Assembly: GCA_945896765.1 (NCBI GenBank) | Contig: CAMDEL010000074.1 | Location: 1-7,378, forward strand | Source of the DNA: Singulisphaera sp. GP187 | GTDB taxonomy: Bacteria; Planctomycetota; Phycisphaerae; Phycisphaerales; SM1A02 | Direction of reading: 5' to 3' | Length of the DNA: 7,378 nucleotides | Part shown: positions 1-5,572 of the stretch, one piece after another | Numbering within the stretch: the stretch's first letter is position 1 | How the letters are laid out: every line of letters starts with the position of its first letter | The notes under the pieces: model-generated | Database searches by the model: none | Told to the model about the DNA's origin: nothing | Seen by the model: the letters and a program-made list of their open reading frames with translations, nothing else | Position numbers and translations under genes: made by a program

Positions 1-560
1 ACGACTGCTGGATAAATCATGGCGCCGATGATTCTGCGCTTCAGCCTCTGCGCCTTTTCCATGAACTCCGACAATCGTTGCATCACGACATCGAGCACTC
101 CACCGACTTCGCCGGCTGCAACCATCTTGACATACAGGCGAGTGAAAACTCGAGGATGATGCGCAAACGCTTCTGACAAGGATGATCCGCCTGCAATGGA
201 TTCGCAGACTTCGCCAAGTACATTCTTTAATTTGCCCGCTTTCTGCTGATCCTCTAAAATTTGCAAAGACCTTAGGAGTGGCAACCCTGCATCCTGCAGC
301 GTCGACATTTGGCGAGTGAACATAGTCAACGCCTTCGTACTCACTCCACCAAATGAAATCGACATGCCTTTGCTTTTCTTCTTTTTCTTTTTGCTTTCCT
401 CTGCGGCTTTCTTGGCGGCTTCTTTCTGTTCGCGGACAGAAGTTGGAAACAATCCTTGAGTTCGAATCTTGCGAACAGCTTCTTCGCTCGACGCGGCTTC
501 GACTGTTCCCTTCTGTGTCTTCCCGGCAGTATTTGCAGCTTCGTAAGAAAAAATTGGCAT
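1..560 (-). CDS. pilC: PilC/GspF-family inner-membrane platform protein, N-terminal part (C-terminus beyond the left edge)
   Basis: This is the polytopic inner-membrane platform of a type IV pilus or type II secretion-like machine, on which the cytoplasmic ATPases act to add or remove pilin. I translated it by hand: 186 codons are present with no stop before the edge. It starts MPIFSYEAANTAGKTQKGTV, the usual PilC/GspF opening (short N-terminal domain ending near GLFPTSVRE, residue 44). A lysine-rich linker (about 46-65) follows, then the first T2SSF domain: FTRQMSTLQDAGLPLLRSLQ (81-100), an AGEVGG turn (149-154) and IIGAMIYP (177-184) leading into the first expected membrane helix. The family is usually about 400 residues, so slightly under half is visible. 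The ATG lies 4 bases after the stop of the 590-aa ATPase gene, with GGAG 9 bases upstream inside that gene, so the two are probably co-translated. The family call is firm; pilus versus secretion use is inferred from the adjacent pilT. Confidence 0.93.
   Translation of the reverse strand, partial: MPIFSYEAANTAGKTQKGTVEAASSEEAVRKIRTQGLFPTSVREQKEAAKKAAEESKKKKKKSKGMSISFGGVSTKALTMFTRQMSTLQDAGLPLLRSLQILEDQQKAGKLKNVLGEVCESIAGGSSLSEAFAHHPRVFTRLYVKMVAAGEVGGVLDVVMQRLSEFMEKAQRLKRRIIGAMIYPAV
366..425 (-). other. Lysine-rich low-complexity linker within PilC
   Basis: Residues about 46-65 of the PilC-like protein are almost all Lys, Ala, Glu and Ser, including six consecutive lysines (57-62). It separates the small N-terminal domain from the first T2SSF domain and is probably a flexible, charged cytoplasmic tether. 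The coding strand is very A-rich here (AAA/AAG runs). Confidence 0.8.
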
Positions 561-564
561 AGTT

Positions 565-2337
565 TTAATCTCCGGAGGAAATCGTCTCTCGCACGATTTC
601 ATCGATTGTTGTTTGGCCTTCATACAACGCCAACAACCCAGACTCACGAAGCGTTCTCATGCCTCGTTTGCGAGATTCCGTCTGCAACACTGCCGTAGAC
701 GCCTGCTGCATGACAAGATCTCTTAACTCATCATCCATCAACATGATTTCAAAAATCGCCATTCGTCCCTTGTATCCAGACTTCGTGCAATTATCACACC
801 CCCGTCCCCGATAGAGAGTTCGACCCTGAACATCCGCAGTCCGAAGGCTCAATTCCATCAAATGCTCTTCGGAGGGTGCGAACTCTTCCTTGCACTTGGT
901 GCAAATGCGGCGCACGAGTCGCTGTGCGACGATCGCTTCAATTGTCGCAGTGAGGAGGAAAGATTCGACGCCCAAATCGAGAAGACGAAGAATAGAACTT
1001 GGCGCATCATTTGTATGCAGAGTTGCAAAGACCAAATGGCCAGTGAGGCTTGCTTGAATGGAAATCTGCGCAGTTTCCAAATCGCGAATTTCACCGACCA
1101 AGATGATGTCCGGATCTTGGCGAAGGAAGGACCTTAGCAAACGGGCAAAGGTCAGCTCCTGCTCCAAGTTGACTTGGCACTGGATCATGCCGTCGATGTC
1201 GTATTCAACAGGGTCTTCCGCAGTCAAGATTTTTGTATCGACCTGATTCAATTCGCGAAGAGCCGCATAGAGCGTGGTTGTTTTCCCCGAACCTGTCGGA
1301 CCAGTGACAAGCACAATTCCATTTGGCTTATTGATGATAAGTCTCATCTTCGCGAGTTCGTCTTCACGCAATCCAATGCGATCCAATTCGAGTTGGACTG
1401 CAGAACGATCCAGAACACGAAGCACGACTGATTCGCCATACATCGTGGGCAAAACTGCAACTCGAAGATCGATTGGTTCTTTGTCCGCTGACAACTGATA
1501 GCTGATTCGTCCGTCCTGCGGCATGCGACGCTCTGCAATATCCAGTTTTGAAAGAATCTTGATACGGCTGACAATCGCCATTGCGATTTCCTTCGGCTGA
1601 GTCTTCATCTCATACAAAACTCCGTCGATGCGATAGCGCATTTTGAATTCATCTTCGAAAGGTTCAAGATGAATATCAGAAGCTCCGTTGGCGATCGCCT
1701 GAGCCAACATATTCGTCACCAAGCGAACAACCGCGTTATCACTCCCCGCATCTTCAAGAGACGCGACATCAATCGAGTCTCCACGCCCTTGAAGATTCTT
1801 AACCGCTTCGGCTCGATTGACCTCCGAAAACAAATCAACAGTATCCGTTTTTTTCGCGTATTCGCGTCGAATGATCTCGTCTATGTCCGCGACTGGAGAA
1901 ACCACAACCGAGATCTCATAGCCTGCGAACATATTCATGCGTAGGTTGTCGACCGCCTGGAAATTTGCATGCGAGCCGATGGCGACGGTAATGGTTTTCG
2001 CCTGAGGATCTATCTCCAGCGGAACGACGCGCATTACATTTGCAGCCTCCGATGTCAAAGCGCGAAGAGTCTCTTGGGGAATCACCAGCCCCGCGAGTTG
2101 TTTGAATCTGAAACCTCTCTGCCCAGCCAAAGCAACTGCGATATCTTGGGGCGTAACCAACCCCATTTCCAACATCACTTCGCCAATCTTCTTCTTTGCG
2201 TTTGCGGGATTGTTCGTCCGCACTTCCAAGGCAGCATGTACTTGCTCTCTCGTCAGCTTCCCAAGCTTTGTCAAAATCCGACCAAGCTTTCGGTTCTTTA
2301 ACTGCGAAGGGTCAATTTCGAGCTCAATTTCTGGCAT
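565..2337 (-). CDS. pilB: PilB/GspE-family pilus extension ATPase (590 aa), adjacent to pilC
   Basis: This is a cytoplasmic hexameric AAA+-like ATPase that powers pilin polymerisation (or pseudopilus assembly) by acting on PilC/GspF. Residues 17-73 carry two MshEN-like 24-residue repeats. The second N-terminal domain begins with SDIHLEP (220-226) and RMPQDGR (271-277). The motor domain has Walker A GPTGSGKT (346-353), the Asp box TAEDPVEY (372-379), Walker B ILVGEIRD (412-419) and the His box LTGHLVFATLHTND (431-444). Four cysteines as two CxxC pairs (479/482 and 514/517) form the zinc-binding insert typical of PilB and GspE and absent from PilT. Length is normal. The ATG has a weak purine-rich site (AGAGAG, 6 bases upstream). 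It follows pilT after a 109-base gap and nearly touches pilC. All catalytic motifs are intact. Adjacency to pilC makes it the better candidate for the main extension motor, though GspE cannot be excluded. Confidence 0.94.
   Translation of the reverse strand: MPEIELEIDPSQLKNRKLGRILTKLGKLTREQVHAALEVRTNNPANAKKKIGEVMLEMGLVTPQDIAVALAGQRGFRFKQLAGLVIPQETLRALTSEAANVMRVVPLEIDPQAKTITVAIGSHANFQAVDNLRMNMFAGYEISVVVSPVADIDEIIRREYAKKTDTVDLFSEVNRAEAVKNLQGRGDSIDVASLEDAGSDNAVVRLVTNMLAQAIANGASDIHLEPFEDEFKMRYRIDGVLYEMKTQPKEIAMAIVSRIKILSKLDIAERRMPQDGRISYQLSADKEPIDLRVAVLPTMYGESVVLRVLDRSAVQLELDRIGLREDELAKMRLIINKPNGIVLVTGPTGSGKTTTLYAALRELNQVDTKILTAEDPVEYDIDGMIQCQVNLEQELTFARLLRSFLRQDPDIILVGEIRDLETAQISIQASLTGHLVFATLHTNDAPSSILRLLDLGVESFLLTATIEAIVAQRLVRRICTKCKEEFAPSEEHLMELSLRTADVQGRTLYRGRGCDNCTKSGYKGRMAIFEIMLMDDELRDLVMQQASTAVLQTESRKRGMRTLRESGLLALYEGQTTIDEIVRETISSGD
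570..573 (-). promoter_or_regulatory. Ribosome binding site of pilC, inside the end of pilB
   Basis: GGAG on the minus strand, 9 bases before the pilC ATG, lies within the last codons of the upstream ATPase gene. This supports the chosen start and suggests coupled translation. Confidence 0.75.
2119..2289 (-). other. Paired MshEN-type repeats (possible c-di-GMP-binding module) in the 590-aa PilB
   Basis: Residues 17-40 and 50-73 each follow the 24-residue pattern of the MshEN c-di-GMP-binding domain (basic, hydrophobic, Gly; Gly at position 10; spaced hydrophobics; Gln at the end). Copy 1 begins KLGRILTKLG and ends in Arg instead of Gln. Copy 2 begins KIGEVMLEMG and ends in Gln. The first-position Arg of the published motif is Lys in both. 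The copies are separated by 9 residues, whereas the canonical spacer is 5. Fold assignment is fairly safe; ligand binding is inference. Confidence 0.65.
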
Positions 2338-2376
2338 AGTTATCTCTCTTAAGCATACGCTGAATTATGGCTTTTC

Positions 2377-2400
2377 AATGCAAAAATCGGAGTTTGCATT
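2377..2400. repeat. Perfect 8-bp inverted repeat (AATGCAAA-N8-TTTGCATT) upstream of pilB
   Basis: The arms at 2377-2384 and 2393-2400 are exact reverse complements around an 8-base centre. It lies 40-63 bases upstream of the pilB start, in the 109-base gap after pilT. No T-run follows on the minus strand, so it is not an intrinsic terminator. Its size and position beside a -10-like hexamer (CATAAT, minus strand, 2398-2403) fit a dimeric repressor or activator site, or an RNA hairpin in the pilB leader. Confidence 0.5.
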
Positions 2401-2403
2401 ATG
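2398..2403 (-). promoter_or_regulatory. Candidate -10 element of an internal promoter for pilB
   Basis: CATAAT on the minus strand matches TATAAT at 5 of 6 positions. At 17 bases upstream the hexamer is TTTCGA, a poor -35. A second CATAAT lies at 2364-2369. The start of transcription would fall near 2391, inside the inverted repeat at 2377-2400. Weak evidence, since this organism's sigma factor preference is unknown. Confidence 0.25.
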
Positions 2404-2446
2404 ATTCGTGGTTTTCGAAGTCGAAAAAAGCGTTTTTTGGTGGGAA

Positions 2447-3604
2447 TCAATCCCCCTTCACATCCTCTTCATCCCATTCGGCTCTGCCAACTGTAGATCC
2501 AGACTTATGAACCTTGTCACGAAGTGCGCCAGGATTCTTCCCCTTGTCAATCATCTCTTCGGCGCTGATTTGATCCTGACTGAACATCCTCCAAAGATGG
2601 TCATCAAGCAACTGCATGCTGAACCGTTTTCCAGTCTGGATAGCGGAGTCGATTCGGAAGGTTTTATTCTCACGAATGAGGTTCGAGATTGCAGGGGTGA
2701 CCATTAAGAACTCGTAAGCCGCCAACCGCCCTGGCTTGTCCTTTCGGACAAGCAACACTTGGCTGAGCACGGCGATCAGAGTCACCGAAAGTTGAACTCG
2801 AATCTGCTCCTGCTGATTGGTTGGGAATGCGTCGATAATTCGGTTGATGGTTCCCGCCGCACCGGTCGTATGCAAAGTTCCGAAAACCAAATGGCCTGTT
2901 TCGGCAGCGCGGATTGCAGCTTCGATGGTTTCGAGATCGCGCATTTCACCGACGAGAATAACGTCCGGATCTTGACGCAATACACGCTTAAGAGCCTCAC
3001 TAAATGACGAAACGTCCGACCCTACTTCACGCTGATTGACCACAGACTTCTTGTGATAGTGATAGAACTCGATGGGGTCTTCGACAGTCACGATATGACG
3101 TTCGAGCGTGTCATTGATGATGTCGATCATCGTAGCCAACGAAGTTGATTTACCGCTTCCGGTTGGGCCTGTGACAAGAAACAATCCTCGTGGACGCCGA
3201 ATAAGTTCCAAGCAAATGTCAGGCAATCCGATCTCAGCGAATGTCATCAGCCGATTTGGAATCTGGCGAAGAACCATTGCCACACTATCACGCTGCTTAA
3301 AAATAGAGCAACGAAATCGAGCCGCAGTTCCAAATGCAATACCGAAATCAGAACCACCTCTTTCCTGCAGTTCTTGTTGATTCTTTTCTGGTGCAATCTG
3401 CTTCATCAAAGACATTGTGTCTTCAGGACCCAGCACTTTGGTCGCAAGAGATCGAAGGCGACCATTCAGGCGCAGAGTTGGCGGTCGACCGATACTGATG
3501 TGCAAATCGGATGCACCCTGCCGAACAACCGTATCGAGCAGCCTATCGATCTGCATCGAGCTTTCGGTCGTTGTTGGCCCGCTTGTGACTTCACCAGATG
3601 ACAT
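2447..3604 (-). CDS. pilT: PilT-family twitching motility / pilus retraction ATPase (385 aa)
   Basis: This is a cytoplasmic hexameric ATPase that drives pilus retraction by pilin depolymerisation, supporting twitching motility, surface sensing or DNA uptake. Features in order: ASDLHI (31-36) in the N-terminal PAS-like domain; Walker A GPTGSGKS (146-153); Asp box VTVEDPIEF (172-180); the PilT-typical VNQREVG (189-195); Walker B ILVGEMRD (216-223); the PilT signature AIRAAETGHLVFGTLHT (230-246); and the C-terminal NLIRENKTFRIDSAIQTG (308-325) and MQLLDDHL (330-337) segments. It has no MshEN domain and no CxxC pairs, unlike its two neighbours, which is what separates PilT from PilB. Length is slightly above the usual ~345-370 because of an N-terminal extension of about 15 residues and a charged tail after residue 355. 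The ATG has a strong AAGGAG 8 bases upstream. It sits between two PilB-like genes, 59-60 bases after the first. Confidence 0.95.
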   Translation of the reverse strand: MSSGEVTSGPTTTESSMQIDRLLDTVVRQGASDLHISIGRPPTLRLNGRLRSLATKVLGPEDTMSLMKQIAPEKNQQELQERGGSDFGIAFGTAARFRCSIFKQRDSVAMVLRQIPNRLMTFAEIGLPDICLELIRRPRGLFLVTGPTGSGKSTSLATMIDIINDTLERHIVTVEDPIEFYHYHKKSVVNQREVGSDVSSFSEALKRVLRQDPDVILVGEMRDLETIEAAIRAAETGHLVFGTLHTTGAAGTINRIIDAFPTNQQEQIRVQLSVTLIAVLSQVLLVRKDKPGRLAAYEFLMVTPAISNLIRENKTFRIDSAIQTGKRFSMQLLDDHLWRMFSQDQISAEEMIDKGKNPGALRDKVHKSGSTVGRAEWDEEDVKGD

Positions 3605-3612
3605 CGAAGAGA

Positions 3613-3618
3613 CTCCTT
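3613..3618 (-). promoter_or_regulatory. Strong ribosome binding site of pilT
   Basis: AAGGAG on the minus strand, 8 bases upstream of the pilT ATG, is the strongest Shine-Dalgarno in the leftward block and fixes the pilT start. Confidence 0.8.
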
Positions 3619-3664
3619 TTTATGAACAAACTTTCAAATACACTATCAACTTGACTGAAAACCA

Positions 3665-5425
3665 TCACGAAGAAACATCGGCCTGTGCGAATTTCGCAAC
3701 CTCGTCAGCGGTTGTCATACCGTTGAGCACCTTGATTTTGCCGTCACCGAGGAGCGTTCGCATTCCAGATCGCACTGCTGCTTGTCGGATTTTCGTAACG
3801 GTTGCACGCTGAAATGCAAGATCACGAATTTCGGAATTCATGACCATCATTTCATAGACGCCGCGCCGCCCGTGATATCCAGTGTGCGAACATTTCGGAC
3901 ATCCAACAGGCTTCATCAGAGTGCTCCGAGCGGCTTCTTCGGCGGTGATGCCTGCGAGCCTCAACCAGTTTGCGTCTGGATTTTCGTCACGGACCTTGCA
4001 TTCAGAACACAAAATGCGTGCCAGACGCTGCGCCAAAACTGCCTGAATCGAACTTGCAACAAGAAATGGTTTGACACCCATGTCGACAAGACGAGTGATT
4101 GCGCTTGCAGCGTCATTTGTGTGGAGCGTGGAAAAAACTAAATGCCCAGTGAGTGCAGCCTGAATTGCAATGTCCGCTACTTCACGATCTCGAATTTCTC
4201 CGACCAGAATCACGTTGGGCGCTTGTCGCAACATGGACTTCAGAATGATTGGAAATGTCAAACCAATACTCTCACGCACCTGAACTTGATTGATCCCCTT
4301 GAAAGAAAATTCCACTGGATCTTCTGCTGTGATGATCTTCTTATCAGGACGATTGAGATCATTCAACGCAGAATAGAGTGTCGTCGTTTTTCCAGAACCA
4401 GTAGGCCCAGTCACAAGAAAAATTCCGTTTGGACGACGAATGACTTTGTTGAAAGTGTCCAGAGTGTCCTGCTGCAGTCCAAGATTGAGAAGCCCAATTC
4501 GCGCGGATTCTGGGCGCAAAATTCGCAAGACGATGCTCTCTCCCCAGATTGCCGGACATGAACTGACACGGAAATCGATCGGTGAACCTTCGACTGCAAA
4601 CTTGATGCGGCCGTCTTGCGGAATTCGTCGTTCCGAGATGTTGATACCCGCCATCAACTTAATGCGTGCGATGACCGAACTTTGCAGTTTCTTCGGGATG
4701 GGAGGAGTGATGTCAATGCATGAACCGTCGATACGAAAACGCAGACGGACAGATGTTTTCATCGGTTCGATGTGTATATCACTTGCTCGATTTGTCACTG
4801 CGTTGATGATCATTCGATCAACAACCTTCAGCGCACCTTCATCAATTTTCTGAAGCTTGTCTCGATCGACCGAAGCATCTTGTGATTTATCTTGACTCGA
4901 ACGATCCTGACTGCTGTCTTTCGTTCGATCATGCGTTTGCGTGATCGAAGCGGTCACGACGGACATCTTGTTTAACAAACTCGAAGCAGACTTTCCACCT
5001 TCGACAAATTCGCGCAACTGGGTGCGGCTGGTAATGAATTTTTCGAATTGGCAATTCAATCGAAACTGCAAGGCGGTGAGAGCATCCAGATCCATCGGAT
5101 CATGAATGAGAATCTTCATCGTATTCCCCACCTTTTCGTCCAAAGGCAGAATGAGGAACTTCTTGATCTGATCCTCGCTGAGCAATTTCTTGTTGACGCG
5201 ATTCAATCCCTCGGGCCGTTCGAGATTCACAAACTCCATCCCGAACTGACGACCAAGTGCGCGCGCGACATCCTCGTCAGAACAAACATTCATTTCAACA
5301 AGGACTTCTCCAGTTCGCTTGCGTGAACTCTTTGCAGATGCAACAGCCTCTTCGATCTTTGCGACCGTCGCAACGCCAGCTTCAACCAGCAGTTCACCTA
5401 TCTTTTTTCGTTCTTTTCGTGCCAA
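3665..5425 (-). CDS. Second PilB/GspE-family ATPase (586 aa), first gene of the pilus cluster
   Basis: A cytoplasmic hexameric ATPase of the PilB/GspE extension class, paralogous to the 590-aa protein. It has MshEN-like repeats at 8-31 and 37-60 and a hydrophilic Ser/Gln/Asp linker about 165-190. The second N-terminal domain has ASDIHIEP (214-221) and RIPQDGR (267-273). The motor has Walker A GPTGSGKT (340-347), Asp box TAEDPVEF (366-373), Walker B ILVGEIRD (406-413), His box TGHLVFSTLHTND (426-438) and zinc-site cysteines 473/476 and 509/512, all intact. One difference from its neighbours is RQAPN (400-404) where both have RQDPD. The start is TTG: the preceding in-frame codon is TGA, no in-frame ATG occurs before residue 45, and GGAG lies 6 bases upstream. 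It is transcribed first, divergently from gnd. It could serve the same pilus, a distinct type II-like system, or act in a mixed or alternate motor; the sequence does not decide this. Confidence 0.92.
   Translation of the reverse strand: MARKERKKIGELLVEAGVATVAKIEEAVASAKSSRKRTGEVLVEMNVCSDEDVARALGRQFGMEFVNLERPEGLNRVNKKLLSEDQIKKFLILPLDEKVGNTMKILIHDPMDLDALTALQFRLNCQFEKFITSRTQLREFVEGGKSASSLLNKMSVVTASITQTHDRTKDSSQDRSSQDKSQDASVDRDKLQKIDEGALKVVDRMIINAVTNRASDIHIEPMKTSVRLRFRIDGSCIDITPPIPKKLQSSVIARIKLMAGINISERRIPQDGRIKFAVEGSPIDFRVSSCPAIWGESIVLRILRPESARIGLLNLGLQQDTLDTFNKVIRRPNGIFLVTGPTGSGKTTTLYSALNDLNRPDKKIITAEDPVEFSFKGINQVQVRESIGLTFPIILKSMLRQAPNVILVGEIRDREVADIAIQAALTGHLVFSTLHTNDAASAITRLVDMGVKPFLVASSIQAVLAQRLARILCSECKVRDENPDANWLRLAGITAEEAARSTLMKPVGCPKCSHTGYHGRRGVYEMMVMNSEIRDLAFQRATVTKIRQAAVRSGMRTLLGDGKIKVLNGMTTADEVAKFAQADVSS
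4856..4933 (-). other. Ser/Gln/Asp-rich linker with SQD repeats in the 586-aa ATPase
   Basis: Residues 165-190 contain three SQD units (172-174, 177-179 and 181-183) among Arg, Lys and Asp. This is a polar disordered linker between the MshEN region and the second N-terminal domain. The 590-aa paralogue has no such repeat. Confidence 0.7.
5246..5404 (-). other. Paired MshEN-type repeats in the 586-aa ATPase
   Basis: Residues 8-31 (KIGELLVEAG..., ending in Ala) and 37-60 (RTGEVLVEMN..., ending in Gln) fit the MshEN 24-residue pattern with the canonical 5-residue spacer. Copy 2 keeps the first-position Arg and final Gln but has Asn where the motif has its second Gly. Copy 1 has Lys first and lacks the final Gln. 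It may bind c-di-GMP weakly or not at all; this is inference from the published motif. Confidence 0.6.
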
Positions 5426-5431
5426 TCAATA

Positions 5432-5435
5432 CTCC
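5432..5435 (-). promoter_or_regulatory. Ribosome binding site that decides the TTG start of the 586-aa ATPase
   Basis: GGAG on the minus strand lies 6 bases before the TTG at 5425-5423. An in-frame TGA directly precedes that TTG, so no upstream start is possible in this frame. Confidence 0.75.
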
Positions 5436-5448
5436 ATAAAACTTTATC

Positions 5449-5464
5449 ACAGAGAATATTCTGT
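5449..5464. repeat. Small palindrome (ACAGA-N6-TCTGT, core AGAATATTCT) in the divergent spacer
   Basis: ACAGA at 5449-5453 pairs with TCTGT at 5460-5464, and the inner 10 bases 5453-5462 are themselves a perfect palindrome. It lies in the predicted 5' leader of the pilus operon and could be an operator for either divergent operon. Short AT-rich palindromes also arise by chance. Confidence 0.35.
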
Positions 5465-5474
5465 CGAGCAGTCC

Positions 5475-5483
5475 ATCATAGCA
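5475..5483 (-). promoter_or_regulatory. Candidate extended -10 promoter of the leftward pilus operon
   Basis: The minus strand reads TGCTATGAT: a TGn extension followed by TATGAT, 5 of 6 to TATAAT. No good -35 is seen at 16-18 bases, which extended -10 promoters do not require. Transcription would begin near 5468, giving a leader of about 43 bases before the TTG start. Confidence 0.4.
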
Positions 5484-5559
5484 AGGCTTGGAAAAACACC
5501 TCGCCAAAATATCGCTACTCTTGCCATTCTTCTCAACCACACTTCAACTCGATCAAAAC

Positions 5560-5564
5560 AGGAG
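5560..5564 (+). promoter_or_regulatory. Ribosome binding site of gnd
   Basis: AGGAG lies 8 bases before the ATG at 5573 and fixes the gnd start. No convincing plus-strand -35/-10 pair was found upstream; the best -35-like hexamer is TTGGAA at 5488-5493, without a good partner. Confidence 0.7.
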
Positions 5565-5572
5565 CGATCAAA

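Larger units (their letters stand above)
5426..5572. promoter_or_regulatory. Divergent intergenic region between the pilus operon and gnd-zwf
   Basis: This 147-base spacer must hold the upstream control sites of both blocks. Visible in it are the leftward extended -10 candidate, the palindrome at 5449-5464 and ribosome sites at both ends. No ORF, tRNA or terminator is seen. Confidence 0.7.

Noticed and set aside
1969..2301. 110-codon plus-strand open frame
   Set aside because: Antisense to the MshEN region of pilB and without recognisable features.
2424..2438. A6-GCG-T6 inverted repeat as an intrinsic terminator after pilT
   Set aside because: The stem is only A-T pairs with a 3-base loop and no following T-run beyond the stem, so it is too weak to call; kept only as part of the repeat cluster.
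3619..3649. Promoter for pilT (TTGATA at 3644-3649 with CATAAA at 3619-3624, minus strand)
   Set aside because: The hexamers are fair, but the 19-base spacing is poor and the -10-like part abuts the ribosome binding site, leaving no room for a normal leader.
3417..3812. 131-codon plus-strand open frame spanning the pilT start and the end of the 586-aa ATPase gene
   Set aside because: It runs antisense to two well-supported ATPase genes, has no recognisable motif and its composition mirrors them.
4142..4853. Two plus-strand open frames of 139 and 137 codons
   Set aside because: Both are antisense shadows of the motor domain of the 586-aa ATPase; no domain or independent ribosome site is evident.
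5449..5464. LexA-type operator
   Set aside because: The spacing resembles the SOS box, but the arms are inverted (ACAG-N8-CTGT, not CTGT-N8-ACAG), so the known motif does not match.
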